Of a DNA stretch of 64,000 nucleotides, positions 1-10,324 are shown in pieces. The translations under genes were made by a program, and so were the position numbers. The stretch's first letter is position 1. Each line of letters starts with the position of its first letter. The notes under the pieces were generated by a model. It searched no databases and was not told the DNA's origin. It worked only from the letters and a program-made list of their open reading frames with translations. The stretch is from the NCBI GenBank assembly GCA_026826555.1, contig JAKSZT010017954.1, positions 5,814,572 through 5,878,571 on the forward strand, given 5' to 3'. The stretch comes from Tolypeutes matacus (Eukaryota; Chordata; Mammalia; Cingulata; Chlamyphoridae).

Positions 1-44
1 CCAAATCTGTAAGTCCTTAATCCCCTTCTTAGCATTATTTTTCT

Positions 45-258
45 ACATAGCACTTATCACTGTCTAATATATCATGTTTCCTTATTTATTTTTGTCTGTG
101 TCTCTCCCCACTAGAATTAAGCTCAGAGAGTGAGAGAGAGAATTTATTCTTCTGTCCATTGATTACATCACCAGCAACTGTGCCTGGCACATAGCAGGTG
201 CTCAACAAATATTTGTTGAGTAAATGAATGAGTGAATGAATAAATGAAGGAAGGAAGG
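45..258 (+). mobile_element. L2 LINE 3' end
   Basis: The segment has the usual L2 tail order: a CCACTAGAATTAAGCTC-like block, then GTGCCTGGCACATAG, GGTGCTCAACAAATATTTG and a degenerate TGAATGAA repeat at the end. It is an old, diverged fragment with no coding sequence. Confidence 0.75.
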
Positions 259-344
259 AGCCTTATCTGACTTTCACAACCAAGTGTGAGGATCCTCCAT
301 GAAAGCCGCCCAACCCAGTCTATCTCATCGCTAAATGCTGTATC

Positions 345-490
345 AAGCTATATGGTTTCAAAAGCGCTTTGCACAGACGTGGTCCTTCACAGTCCTCACG
401 ACAGTGTTCTGATATGATGCCATCATTCACTTTCTCCATTTAAGTGGAGGCTCAAAAAGGTTAACTTGCTCAAGATCACAAGGATGTGCC
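345..490 (-). mobile_element. MIR SINE fragment
   Basis: Read on the minus strand this matches the MIR core. The plus strand shows the decayed complement: AAAGCGCTTTGCACA, TCCTCACGACA, then GGAGGCTCAAAAAGGTTAACTTGCTC. Old and diverged. Confidence 0.55.
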
Positions 491-1384
491 ATCAGCCACC
501 AAACCCCATGATGCCACCATGAGCACCTACATATTTTCAACTTTCACATCCTTTCACTTCATTCATAATGGCACCGCTGACAGATTTTAACAGTTCGGTA
601 GTTAACCCTTGTGCTATAAATTTCCATTTGTCACACCAAAAACTTGATATTTTAGGAGGCTACCCTTCTGGTTTTTAAATGGAAATTGATGACATGTCCA
701 TGAGCACAGGAGCTGCAAACGCTCTTCTGAATCTCTCCGTCTACCTCAAGGCAAAAATAGAAAAGTCAGAAGCACTCAGGGCTGCAAGCCCTCCCTACTC
801 CAACGCGGAATGGAGAGCTATTACCCCGTACTGCCAGTCTCAGGCACTGCCCACACTTAGGAGTTCCGAGGCTTGGTGTAGCAGCCGGGGGGTATAAAGG
901 AAGGCGTGCAGCTGGAGCTACCCGTGCATGGACAGCTCTCTCCCCTCACCACTCTAGGTGGCCCGATGTAGCTGAACATCCAGAAAAGAACACAAACAAA
1001 CAGGTTTTTATGAGGGCTGTAACCCAATTGACAAAGGCGAGCTCTATCAGCCTGGAAATGTCCCTGCTCCGAACAGTTGCCTTGCCAACAAGCCACATGT
1101 TTCCACTCTGCAGAATCCAATTTCTGAGCAATGTGACAGTGATGGGTCCAGAGACAGGATACACACTTCCAAGGTGCCTTTGAACACCTGCCGGATAGCT
1201 GAGAATAATGTGGGTCCCTGGGTGTACTTATTAGCAACACGGGATACCTGCTGGGCAAGTGCAGGTCATGCCCAGTTTTTGCAACAGCCCCTGCCCGTCC
1301 CACCCCACCCCATCATCTTGCAAACTACAGAGAGCATAAGGCAAAGCCATGCTCTTTATCACCTTCATTATCATAATCAAAGCA
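491..1384. other. unassigned sequence
   Basis: I see no coding exon, RNA gene or recognisable repeat. The open frames present are short, overlap on both strands and show no known domain. Confidence 0.4.
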
Positions 1385-1585
1385 AACGCTTGCATGGAAC
1401 TCACTCTTTAAATTATTTGATCCTCACCAAAACCCTATGAGGTAGGTACTATCAGCATCCCATTTCAGCTAAGGAAAGAGAGAGACAGAAAAGGTCCAAA
1501 CCTTAAGATACAGCTAAAGAAAGATAGAGGCAGGCTTCAGACGTAAGCAGCCTGCCTCCAGAGTCCATCCTCTTAAACTCTGCTA
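1385..1585 (-). mobile_element. MIR SINE
   Basis: The complement of the MIR body is visible: GATCCTCACCAAAACCCTATGA, GGTAGGTACTATCAGCATCCC, and near the far end CCAGAGTCCATCCTCTTAAAC. It is a nearly full-length old MIR in minus orientation. Confidence 0.7.
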
Positions 1586-2079
1586 TGCTAACATTCTCTA
1601 ACATTCCTCAAAGGTTAAAGCCAAGAGATTGTTAAAGCTGAGAGTTATCATGGCTGCAAGGTACACCAACACAAAACTTCACAAAGTGAAACACCCATTT
1701 TATGATGCTCATGGACTGTGCAAGTCAGGAATTTAGACAGGACATAGAGGGACAGCTTATCTCTGCTCCACAATGTCTCTCCAGGGGATCAGCTAGAAAG
1801 ACATGATGGCTGAGAGTGACTCAACAGTTGAGAACTGGAATCATCTGAAGGTACCCTCACTCACATGCTTAGCAGTTGAAGCTAGAGGTCTGCTGGGACC
1901 TCAGACAGGTCTGTCTGCGGAACCTGTATGTATCCACTCCGTGCTACTTGGGCTTCTTCTCGGCCTGGCAGCTGGCTTTCAAGAGCAAGTGTCCCAAGGG
2001 GCAGAGAGAAATTTCAGTTTCCCAAGACGGGGACCCAGATTCAATGGGAGGAGACCGGGATCCCACCTCTCAAAGGATT

Positions 2080-2225
2080 TTTTAAAACCACCATTGAGAT
2101 CATTTAATCCAATCCCTTCAAGTTATAGCCAAAGAACTGAAGCTCAGAGTGATTTGTCCAAGGCCTTATAACTCATGTTAGTGGCAGGACTGAACCCAAG
2201 TGCCTTCATGCCCTGTCTGGTGCTC
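2080..2225 (-). mobile_element. MIR-like SINE fragment
   Basis: GAACTGAAGCTCAGAGTG, followed by a CCAAGGCCTTATAACTC / AGTGGCAGGACTGAACCC pattern, is the minus-strand MIR core (normally CAAGGTCACACAGCTAGT and GGGATTCGAACCC). The copy is strongly diverged. Confidence 0.5.
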
Positions 2226-2228
2226 TAA

Positions 2229-2389
2229 GTCCCTGCTTCTCAATTGACTGTACATTGGAATCATCTGGAGAACTTCAAGAACTACTAATTTCTGGGTCCC
2301 ACCTCCATAGACTCTGATTTAATTTCTGGAATGCAACCTGGCACAGGGATTTTTAAAAGCTCCCTAGGGATTCTAATATGCAGCAGTGC
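2229..2389 (+). mobile_element. hAT-type MITE (MER3-like)
   Basis: The order TTCTCAATTGACTGTACATT, GGAATCATCTGGAGAACTTC, TGGGTCCCACCTCC, GATTTTTAAAAGCTCCCTAG, GATTCTAATATGCAGC matches non-autonomous hAT-Charlie elements of the MER3/MER20 kind. The exact family name is uncertain. Confidence 0.55.
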
Positions 2390-2895
2390 ACTATGCAGTA
2401 CCCCCAAAATTGTTTCAGACAGGTGACACCACCACCGTTTCACCGTGTCTCAACATTTGCAGTGGCGCCAGCCTGCCAAGAGCCCATGACACCCTCGCCT
2501 GGTTTACAGGTTTCATCCTGAACCATTTCCCTCCTTCCGCTTCTGGATATGCTCCTGATCTCCTCAGCTCCTGCCCCTCCCATCTTCCCAGGCACCCCTT
2601 AGAAGCAACATTTGTTGCCTCCCTTTCAACACTCGACTCTTCGTCTATCAGTCATGGTCATTTCTTGGCCACCCACAGTCACGTTCCAGGAATTCAGTTC
2701 TGCCTCTGGGTTCCTCACAGGTAGAGGTCCAAAGACGAGGTTCTCCTGCTCAATCCACCTCAGGCCACTGGATCACCACTCGCCCTAGTCAGAACATCCC
2801 GAGTCAACTTCCAAAGATATCTTCCTTCCTTTTACGGGCCTTAGAGCACTGGGGTCTAAAAGTGCTGTCTAAACAGTGTTTAAAAAGGTGGTTCT

Positions 2896-3001
2896 TTGGG
2901 AAACGGATGTGGCTCAAAAGGTTCGACGTCCGTCTACCATATGGAGAGACCGGGGTTCGATCCCCCGTACCTCCCGGTAAAAAAAAAAAAAAATAAAAAA
3001 T
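2896..3001 (+). mobile_element. DAS-type SINE (short form)
   Basis: A tRNA-Ala-like head (GGATGTGGCTCAAAAGG as A-box region, GGTTCGATCCC as B box) is followed by an A-rich tail with two T interruptions. It is flanked by a perfect 14-bp target-site duplication, AAAAAGGTGGTTCT, at 2882-2895 and 3002-3015. A third copy of the flanking word lies at 3026-3040 (see findings). Confidence 0.92.
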
Positions 3002-3015
3002 AAAAAGGTGGTTCT

Positions 3016-3040
3016 AAAAAAAAAAAAAAAGGTGGTTCTA
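3016..3040. repeat. A-run plus third copy of a SINE target-site word
   Basis: Immediately after the right target-site duplication of the SINE at 2896-3001 comes an A run and another copy of GGTGGTTCTA. Either a poly(A)-only insertion duplicated the site again, or the tract expanded by slippage. Confidence 0.7.
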
Positions 3041-3535
3041 TGAAGCCACTGGAAAATTTGGTGGGGAAAAAAAATTCCATCAACCTGATAATTTCACCAA
3101 AGTAATTGGTCAGTTCCATCATGTCATACCGCATAACAAAGTGGCCAAAAGTATTGGCCTAAACAAATATTTTCAATGTTTCTCCTCAGATTCAGATTCT
3201 CATGAAGGCCTAATTTTTAAAATGTGCAAGGAGACGAGAAGACTTTCTGATATTGCTAGTCTACTAGATTTACTGATTTATATCAAGCCAGAAGATTTTT
3301 AAAGTTTTATCTTATGTACATATCTCCTGAGAATAATTTTTAAAATAATAAATACATTTATTCTTCACTTACACAAAGAGAAGTCTTTCTAAACTTCCTA
3401 GAGAATTTTTTTAAAATTGAATCCTATTGTGAATGTTCCAAAGAAGAGGTATTTAAGGAACTTTTTATCAGGGTTCATTATATTATTCTCCCAACTTTAT
3501 GTATGCTTGAAAATTTTCCATGATAAGATTTAGAA

Positions 3536-3617
3536 GGAAGAAAGGAAGGGAGGGAGGGAGGGAGGCAGAGAGGGAGGAGGGAGGGAGGGAGGGAGAGAGG
3601 GGGGAGGGAGGAAGGGA
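3536..3617. repeat. GGGA/GGAA low-complexity tract
   Basis: About 80 bp consisting almost entirely of GGGA, GGAA and GAGA units. The purine bias on the plus strand is complete apart from a single C. Confidence 0.95.
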
Positions 3618-3619
3618 GC

Positions 3620-4740
3620 AGCCTCGGCGGAGTCTATGATAAAGTAAAGATTCTTTAAGTGAGGTAATGCAACTAGTACCACCACTACCACCACCACGTA
3701 TACAAAAAAAAAAAAAAAAAACCTGTGTTTAAGTTGTGTATACATATATATATATATGTTTCATAAATTCTAATTTCTCTACACTAGGGTTCTAAAAATC
3801 TAAAATAATTATTCTTTAAAACAGTTGTCTCTATCAGTCTTCACTTCTCTCTCCCTCCTCTCTCTATACAGGTCTAACTGCTGGCAAGTGAGAGGCACAT
3901 CCATCTTGGTTTACAAAAGACAACCCACCTACTATATATACATGTATATACTTGAAGACTTAGCCACTCTTTGGGTAGAAACGGCTACATTTCATGCAGA
4001 CTATGAACACTTCTTCTTCAGCCTGCCCTTTAGTCTGCCTTTGTTTTCTCTATAAATTCTTACTCTGGCTCCATAGTCCATGATACAGGGTTAATCAATT
4101 CTTCCTCAGTGCCCCATTTACCAAGATAAATTCCGAAAGGCCTTGCTTTGCAGAGCAAGGTACACTCACCTGCATAAATTCCGTGGCTTAGTGAGACAAG
4201 AAGGAGAGCTGCCAAGAAGCAGAACACCTTCAGGTCAGTTCAGCCCCCAGTGCAGGCGAGTGCACAGCATCTGGCTATGTCAGGCAACACCCTGCGAAGC
4301 CACGAGAACTTCCTGCAGAGCCAAGATGGCGTCTCATTCCCGCAGGCTGACCTTCATCTCTCTGCCACCCATGGCCTGGCAGGCACTTGAATGCTGACAT
4401 CAAAGCTTAACAGCAGATGACATGACTTCCCCAAAATCCTTGTCCAGTTCCCTTGACAGAATTCTTTGCATCAGGAGCATTAACTCTAAGAGCCAAAGTT
4501 TATGCTTAATCTTTATTCCCTAAGCATATTTTCCTTAGGAAAATATCTCAGCCAAAGACATTCCACACTTCTTCAGCTCCTTGAGGAGCATTCAAAGGGA
4601 GGAGAAACTGCTAAGGGACAATTTCAGAAGGGAGAGCTATACAATATGAATCTGTCACAGTTTTGATTTTTTTTTTTTTAATTATTCCTTTCCACCAGAT
4701 AGATTCCAGCTAGTTTCACCCTGACCCATTTTCAAGTATT
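3620..4740. other. unassigned sequence with a short perfect inverted repeat
   Basis: No exon or known repeat was recognised. The stretch contains an A run near 3705-3722, a short TA repeat near 3742-3757, and an inverted repeat at 4526-4546 with 10-bp arms (ATATTTTCCT / AGGAAAATAT) around one T. Around 4150-4400 CpG dinucleotides are locally more frequent, with an AAGATGGCG word at 4322, but I see no promoter evidence beyond that. Confidence 0.4.
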
Positions 4741-4750
4741 AAAAGAATAA

Positions 4751-4840
4751 GGAACGGATATAGCTCAAGTGGTTGAGCTTCCTGCTTCCCATGTACAAAG
4801 TCTCAGGTTCAATCCCCGGTACTCCTAAAAAAAAAAAAAA
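4751..4840 (+). mobile_element. DAS-type SINE (GTAGCTCAGTGG-like form)
   Basis: The head reads GGATATAGCTCAAGTGGTTG, then CTTCCCATGTACAAAG, GGTTCAATCCCCGGTAC and an A run. It resembles the older form ('GATGTAGCTCAGTGGTTGAG') seen also at 5186, 31910 and 52667. First unit of a four-unit cluster. Confidence 0.82.
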
Positions 4841-4845
4841 CAGAA

Positions 4846-4964
4846 AGAACAGATGTGGCTCAAGCAATTGGGTGCCCACCTCCCACATGGGAGTTCCTGG
4901 GATCGGTTCCTGGTGCCTCCTAAAGATGACAAGCAGACACAACCAGCAGACACAACCAGCAGGG
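4846..4964 (+). mobile_element. DAS-type SINE (CAGACACA-tailed form)
   Basis: The head GAACAGATGTGGCTCAAGC is followed by CACCTCCCACATGGGAG and GGTTCCTGGTGCCTCC. The tail carries two copies of CAGACACAACCAG. Second unit of the cluster, running directly into the next head without an A run. Confidence 0.85.
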
Positions 4965-5150
4965 AGCAGATGTGGCTCAAGCAGTTGGGCACCTGCCTCC
5001 CACAGAGGAGGTCCCAGGTTCAGTTCCCAGTGTCTCCGAAAGAAGATGAGTGGACACAGAGAGCAGACAACGAGCGGAAACAATGAGCAGACAGACCAGG
5101 AAGCCATATCGGGGGGGAGAATTTTTTTTAAGAAAATAGAAAAAAAGCAC
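4965..5150 (+). mobile_element. DAS-type SINE (CAGACACA-tailed form)
   Basis: The head GAGCAGATGTGGCTCAAGC and B-box region GGTTCAGTTCCC are followed by a long tail with ACACAGAGAGCAGACAACGAG, a G run and an A-rich end. The join at 4964/4965 has the arrangement of the dimeric DAS-II type. Confidence 0.85.
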
Positions 5151-5185
5151 AAAGAAACAAACAAATGAAAAAAACAGCTCTCACT

Positions 5186-5275
5186 GAGGAGAAGATGTAG
5201 CTCAGTGGTTGAGCATCTGCTTCCCATATACAAGATCCTGGGTTCAATCCCTGGTACCTCCTTAAAAAAAAAAAA
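5186..5275 (+). mobile_element. DAS-type SINE (GTAGCTCAGTGG form)
   Basis: GAAGATGTAGCTCAGTGGTT, CTTCCCATATACAAGATCC, GGTTCAATCCCTGGTACC and an A run. Last unit of the cluster. The word after its tail, AAAAGGAATAAGGGAA, resembles AAAAGAATAAGGAA just before the first unit at 4741. Confidence 0.85.
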
Positions 5276-5639
5276 GGAATAAGGGAATTTTTTTAAAAAA
5301 ATCAACCAACACATATCAATAGAACAGTTTCTAGAGAAATCTTTGGACAGAAAAAGACATAACTGTAAATGTTGAGGCTGTAAGCTACAGAATTGTCATT
5401 TTTATATAAAAAATATAAAACAGAAAACATTCCACAAAGGGTACATGTCAAACACTGGCTTGGCTGAAAGTGAGGGGTTGACCAATGTCTAAGTTGCCAT
5501 AAGTAATAGAAAATACCAACTGGGATGGTATTCTTTAAAAAGAAATGACCACAAAATAGAAGATAGAAATTCTTAGCCCTTTCTTTCCTTGCTCTTTATT
5601 TACCCTCTCCCAAGATGGTGCCTTGAACTATTCTATTGC

Positions 5640-6265
5640 CTGCTATCAATCAGCCTGTTGCAGAATATATTTCCTAAAAATTGGCTCAGTGATACCTCTC
5701 ATCCCATATATACTTCTAATAATGTGATTTTGGCACTCCTCCAGCTGAGAGATGGGTGTCTGTGATCCCTCCCTTTGAATCTGGGAGGGCTTGGGACAGT
5801 GGAGGAAGAAATGCTGTGTAACCTCCAAGGCAAGGTTAAAATAACAGGGGGCAGATGTGGCTCAAATGGTTGGGCGTCCATCTCCCATATGGAGGGACCT
5901 GGGTTCGATCTCCGAGACTCCCAGTAAAAGAAAAAACAAAAACAAAACAAAGAAACCCGGTTCTCTTGGGATGCTCATTCTTGAAACAGAGTTGCCATGT
6001 TGTAAGGAAGCCCGGGCCACATGGAGAGGTTCCACGTAGGTTTTCCAACCAACAGCAACAAGCGCCACACAGACATAGAGTGAGGCAGCCGCCCAGCTGA
6101 TTCTAGCCCACACATCATCTGAGTCTAACATCTTCCCCTCAGCAAGAACCACCTAGTTGAGCCTAGTCCACCTCCAGAACCATGAGAGATTATAATAAAG
6201 TAAGATTTCTATTAAGTGACTAAACTTTGGAGCAATTTATTATGTAGCAACAGATGAACCGAACA
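5640..6265 (+). mobile_element. old dispersed mammalian repeat, LTR-like, split by a SINE
   Basis: Blocks GTGATTTTGGCACTCCTCC, GAATCTGGGAGGGCTTG, TTCTCTTGGGATGCTCATTC, GAGGTTCCACGTAGG and, at the end, an AATAAAGTAAG / GCAATTTATTATGTAGCAAC motif occur in this order in an old mammalian interspersed repeat family whose name I cannot assign. A DAS SINE at 5847-5957 interrupts it. It ends near GAACCGAACACA at 6258-6269. Confidence 0.5.
5847..5957 (+). mobile_element. DAS-type SINE (short form)
   Basis: GCAGATGTGGCTCAAATGG, CATCTCCCATATGGAGGG and GGTTCGATCTCCGAGAC, followed by an A-rich tail with C and G interruptions. It sits inside the older repeat at 5640-6265. I could not place a clear target-site duplication. 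Confidence 0.88.
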
Positions 6266-6454
6266 CAGTTCTTTGTTGCGCATCGGCTATATAACAATTA
6301 AATAGTATTCATACAATCATATATCAGAAGAAAACTTAAGTTCCTCAAGACCAATCGTCCATCCAATGACTGAATTTCTTTAAGTAAAACCTTGGCCTTT
6401 GACAGTATTCAAAGCAGCCACACATGCATCTTCTGTTTTGAACTTGCAGAAGTG

Positions 6455-6695
6455 TAGCAAGCTTAATAATTAAGAGTTTAGACCCCAGGGTTAGATAGAC
6501 TTGGATTGGAATCCCAGCTTCACCACTTACTAGCTGTGTGTCTTTGGGCAAGTCACTTCAATCCTTAGTTTTCCCCTATGTAAAATGGGGATAATAATAG
6601 TACCTGTCTCATATGGTTATTGTAAGTGTCCAATGGGATAATGTGTGCAAAGTGTGGTACCCACCAAGGAGTGCCCAATAAATGTGAAGTCCTAA
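6455..6695 (+). mobile_element. MIR SINE
   Basis: Nearly full MIR: GGATTGGAATCCCAGCTTC, CACCACTTACTAGCTGTGTG, CTTTGGGCAAGTCACTTCAA, GTAAAATGGGGATAATAATA and CCCAATAAATG at the 3' end. Confidence 0.9.
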
Positions 6696-6739
6696 TATTG
6701 TAGTGACTTTTTGATAATGATGTTATCATCAATATTTCT

Positions 6740-6910
6740 CAAAATAAGCTTGTAAGTATATTTCGCATTATAATTTGCCATAATACTGAAAGATAGGGCC
6801 TATTATTATTCACAATTAAGGAAACCACTTGACTTGCCTGAGATTACACAGCTTTGGGGTAGATGAAGTGAAAGTAGAAGAGCAGGTATTTAAACCCAGG
6901 ACTTCTCTCC
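6740..6910 (-). mobile_element. MIR SINE
   Basis: Minus-strand MIR: GGGCCTATTATTATTCAC, AAGGAAACCACTTGACTTGC, GAGATTACACAGCTTTG, then AAACCCAGGACTTC. The opposite orientation to the MIR just upstream gives an old inverted pair. Confidence 0.7.
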
Positions 6911-7165
6911 TGGCCCATTTCACCCTTCATCACAGCAGACTCCTACCAAGTGCTTTTCCAGCCTCTGATGAAGCACTTTCAATGAGGGAAACTCACCACC
7001 CACTAACAATCTCTCTTTCCACAGGTCCGTCTGTAGAATGTCCATCTTTCTTTTGAGCTGGAATCTGTTTCCATGTAACATCCACCCGTTGGTCCTTAAC
7101 TCCCCTCCGCAGGGCCACCAGGAACAAATTTACTCTCTCTTTCATATAACAGCCCTTGAATTTTT

Positions 7166-7348
7166 TTTTTTTTTTTTTAAAGATTTTATTTATTTATTCA
7201 TTTATCCCCCCCTTGCTGCTTGTGCTCGCTGGGTCAGCTAACCACGCCGTGCGGGCGGGCTTGCCTTCACCAGGAGGCCCCGGGAACCGAACCCGGGGCC
7301 TCCCATATGGCAAACGGGAGCCCTACTGATTGAGCCACAGCCGCTTCC
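7166..7348 (-). mobile_element. DAS-type SINE, 183-bp long-tail form
   Basis: Read on the minus strand: head GGGAAGCGGCTGTGGCTCAA, B-box region GGTTCGGTTCCCGGGGCC, then a tail containing AGCTGACCCAGCGAGCAC, AAGCAGCAAG, a G run and an AAATAAATAAA(A)TCTTTAAA end. A perfect 16-bp target-site duplication, CAGCCCTTGAATTTTT, lies at 7150-7165 and 7349-7364. Near-identical relatives are at 40501 and 52265. Confidence 0.95.
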
Positions 7349-7838
7349 CAGCCCTTGAATTTTTAAAGAGCCAATCCTGTAACCCCAGCCAAGTCCTCTC
7401 TTCTCCAGGCCCACCCTTCCCAGGTTCTTCTGCCATTCCTCTTCCAGCCCATGATTATAGATCCCCTTCTCAGCCAGGCCTCCCTCTCTGCCTCAGGGCT
7501 TGACAAGAGGCACATACTATTGATGACCAGAGAGCCTTTCATCCTGCCCCTGGAGGCCTGTAATACATTTATGCTTTCTCAGGATGACACATACTCTTGG
7601 AGTACTAAGAATTGCTGTCAATCTCTCTGGCATCGTGAAGGACTCTGGCATTTCACCATATAATCATTTTTTTTCCTCCCAAGGGGCTGCCTGCTTCAAG
7701 AAACTGTCACAGCCTCCATCCAAGAGGAACCAAAGTGTTCTGAAGCAGATAAGCATAACTCTGCTGTGTGGGTCCTTCCAAGCACTTCGCTGATGCATCT
7801 GCCTGTGGTGAAGGAGCTAAGATAACCTGCAATCATAG

Positions 7839-7929
7839 GGAAACGGACGTGGCTCAAGAGGTTCGGCATCGTCTACCATATGGAGAGACCAGGGTTCGAT
7901 CCCCGGTACCTCCCGGTAAAAAAAAAAAA
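7839..7929 (+). mobile_element. DAS-type SINE (short form)
   Basis: GGAAACGGACGTGGCTCAAG head, GGTTCGATCCCCGGTACC B-box region and an uninterrupted A tail. Perfect 15-bp target-site duplication AACCTGCAATCATAG at 7824-7838 and 7930-7944. The clean tail and duplication mark a fairly recent insertion. Confidence 0.95.
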
Positions 7930-7994
7930 AACCTGCAATCATAGACACTGGCATAACCCCAGCAACCCTAGCCCTCGCTAGCCTTAGAAAGGAA

Positions 7995-8335
7995 GAGTGT
8001 ATTTTTGTCAGGATATGCTGGGTAATATGCTGTGGTATCAAAGAGCCCTAAAACCTCAGTGGCTTAACGATAAAAATTCATTTCTTATTTATGCACAGTT
8101 CACTGTGGATCTGGCAACTCCCATGGCAGTTTCCTTTCAAAGTAGTGGCTCAGGGATCCAGGAGATTTGCATCTTATAGCTATACATCTGGAAAACGTGG
8201 TTTCCAGGCCACTGTGGCAAGGGAAGAGTCAACCCTGAATTGCTTCAAACTAGAACCAACATAGATCACGTCTACTTATTTGTAGCCCATTGGCCAGAGC
8301 TAGTCATGTGGCCCCAACTAATGGCAAAGGGGCTG
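7995..8335. mobile_element. old dispersed repeat, family not named
   Basis: Contains CCTCAGTGGCTTAACGATAA, AATTCATTTCTTATTTATGC and, near the end, CCCATTGGCCAGAGCTAGTC then ATGTGGCCCC. The same ordered blocks occur at 25890-26230 and 45690-46060, which shows it is a repeat. I do not recognise the class with confidence. Confidence 0.5.
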
Positions 8336-8589
8336 GGAAATGTGGGAGAGCACACGGCTTTTCAATGAGCAGCAAATGGTTTGCCCCAGATGGAAACAAC
8401 CACAGTGGCCTTTTGACCTTGAACTAGCTCCCCACACACCAAGGAGAATCACCGTGATGCCAAGCCCCCTGCATCTCCTCCTTTGCTCTAGCAAGCTTCT
8501 GATGCTTCACAGGTTCCTCAGCAACCAAACTATTTGATGACTGCTAACACTGGTGTGCCCTTCTGAACCCCGACATGGTGATTTTAATT

Positions 8590-9225
8590 GGCAGCTGCAG
8601 ATAACTCCCTCCCATCTCTCTCTGCTGCCACTGACTCTGCTGAAGCCTGGTCATAGTATCCTTAATTGGTTTCCATTCCTTCCTCTGCCACACCACTGTC
8701 CATTATCTTTTAAAAATTCTAATCTGATTATACCCTTTCTCTGCTTCAAATCCTCCCATAGCCCCAGTGCCAACAGGATATAACCAATTTCCTTAGAACT
8801 GCATGAAAAGCCTTTTATAATCTGGTCCCAAAGACCCTTCCAGCCTCCTTGCCCAGGGCCCCACTGCTGTGTTCCCCATGCTCAAGCCTCCCCAAACTCA
8901 CACCTACTCCTCCAGGCACCATGGCACTTCCCAGGGTGCCCCTTTCTGCAGCAGTTGTAGAAAGTCTACTGACCCTACAATGCCCAGCTCAAGTGCCCCA
9001 TTCTCCAGGACAGCCTCTCCAATTCTCTCCAACAGAGCTAGATGCTCCCTGATCTGGGCACGTGACAGCATGTTAACATGCCTCAATTGTACTTCTTTGT
9101 TGGCATGTCCCCTTCTCCCACTTGGTAGAATTCTCACTGGCAATAGCCATGCCTTGTTCACCTCTGTATCTCCAATGGATAGAAGATTTCATGGTCTAGA
9201 GTATGTATCCATAAATGTCAAATAA
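8590..9225 (+). mobile_element. L2 LINE 3' region
   Basis: Typical L2 3' region with relics of the end of the L2 ORF: TCTAATCTGATTATACCC, CTTCAAATCCTCCCATAGCC, CTTTTATAATCTGGTCCC, CACTTGGTAGAATTCTCACT and CTCTGTATCTCCAATGG. Frames are broken. Confidence 0.8.
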
Positions 9226-10324
9226 ATACATGTTACAATTGCCCAGTCCCATTTTCTGCTAGTGAGGAAGAAGCCATTCCTCTATGCACGGCTATGCTTT
9301 TATTCCAAAACAGTGAAAGAAACAGGAAATGAAAAGAATAATGATATAGTTCACAGCCTGGGCTGGGGGCTTTTGAAAGGAGAACATTAAACTCCTTGGA
9401 ATTTTCCCAGCATCCTAAATACCAATAGCTCCAGGGGTACCACTTTGACTTTCTGGATCATTCTAAAGTGGCCTCTCTACCTCATTCAAAAATCCTGTGA
9501 GGATGAACTGAAAATAAATAGCTGTCTGATTAGCCCGGTATTGAGCTATTTCAATTCATTTCTCCTCCTGAGCAGAGAGATTGCATGTCCAAAAATGAAA
9601 GGAAAGCATGTATGAAAGCTCTGGTTATTCAGAGGGGAGAGGGGGGCAAAAAAAAAAAAAAAAAAAAAAAAAAGACTTGAAACTCTCCAAAAAGCCTCCA
9701 GCACTGTAACTAAATGTTAATGTGTAAAGATATCCTAAAATTTCAGGAAGCCATTGGTAGTGCCACACTAAAACTCATTCTACTTTTAAAGGGAAATATT
9801 TGACTTGGAGGGACAGACCCCATGCTGGCTCCAAGATAAACTTTCTCTAGCTCTCTCAGGCCAGTTTTACTGCTAAGAGCAGCTCCATCTGAGTAAAAGT
9901 TCATTTTTGAGAGCCAAGCTGTGAATTATGCTACAGGCTGAGCTGAGCAGTTGGTCTTTTGCTGATGAAGGCAGAAGCCTGAATATGATACAGAAGTGGA
10001 GGGGGGAGACAGGGACATCCGAAGGGGATTATCACAGAAGGTCAGACTAATTAAATCGAGAGAAGTCACCAGAGAGCCACAGCTCCCACACTTACCATCT
10101 TCAAACACTCTGACACATGCAGGGGTTGATAAGAAAAAGAGGGTTGAATTGCCACTTTCATCTGCCTAGAAGGACAACAGTCAACCAAATAAAGCATTTT
10201 AGTATTGGTTTAACCTCAGGTGGGGCAGGAGGAATTGAAACTGCTGCCAATTCCTAATTATTCGGCTGAGTCAGAGACAGGGAGAGCCAGGGGAGGTAAA
10301 ATCCATTTGTCTCCCTGATTAGCC
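9226..10324. other. unassigned sequence with a long A run
   Basis: No exon or repeat recognised. An uninterrupted A run of about 25 at 9649-9673 follows a G-rich word. It could be the remnant tail of a lost retroposon or a simple repeat. Confidence 0.4.

Noticed and set aside
3536..3617. CRISPR-like or satellite array
   Set aside because: Plain GGGA/GGAA low complexity without regular units or spacers.
4322..4331. YY1-like AAGATGGCG as the start of another L1 or promoter
   Set aside because: The sequence after it does not resemble the L1 5' UTR at 62171 and no other promoter feature is visible.
4739..5314. 191-codon minus-strand open frame
   Set aside because: It is the antisense reading of the DAS-SINE cluster. 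The repeated 'PGIEP' and 'YMGS' words come from B-box and head sequence, not from a protein.
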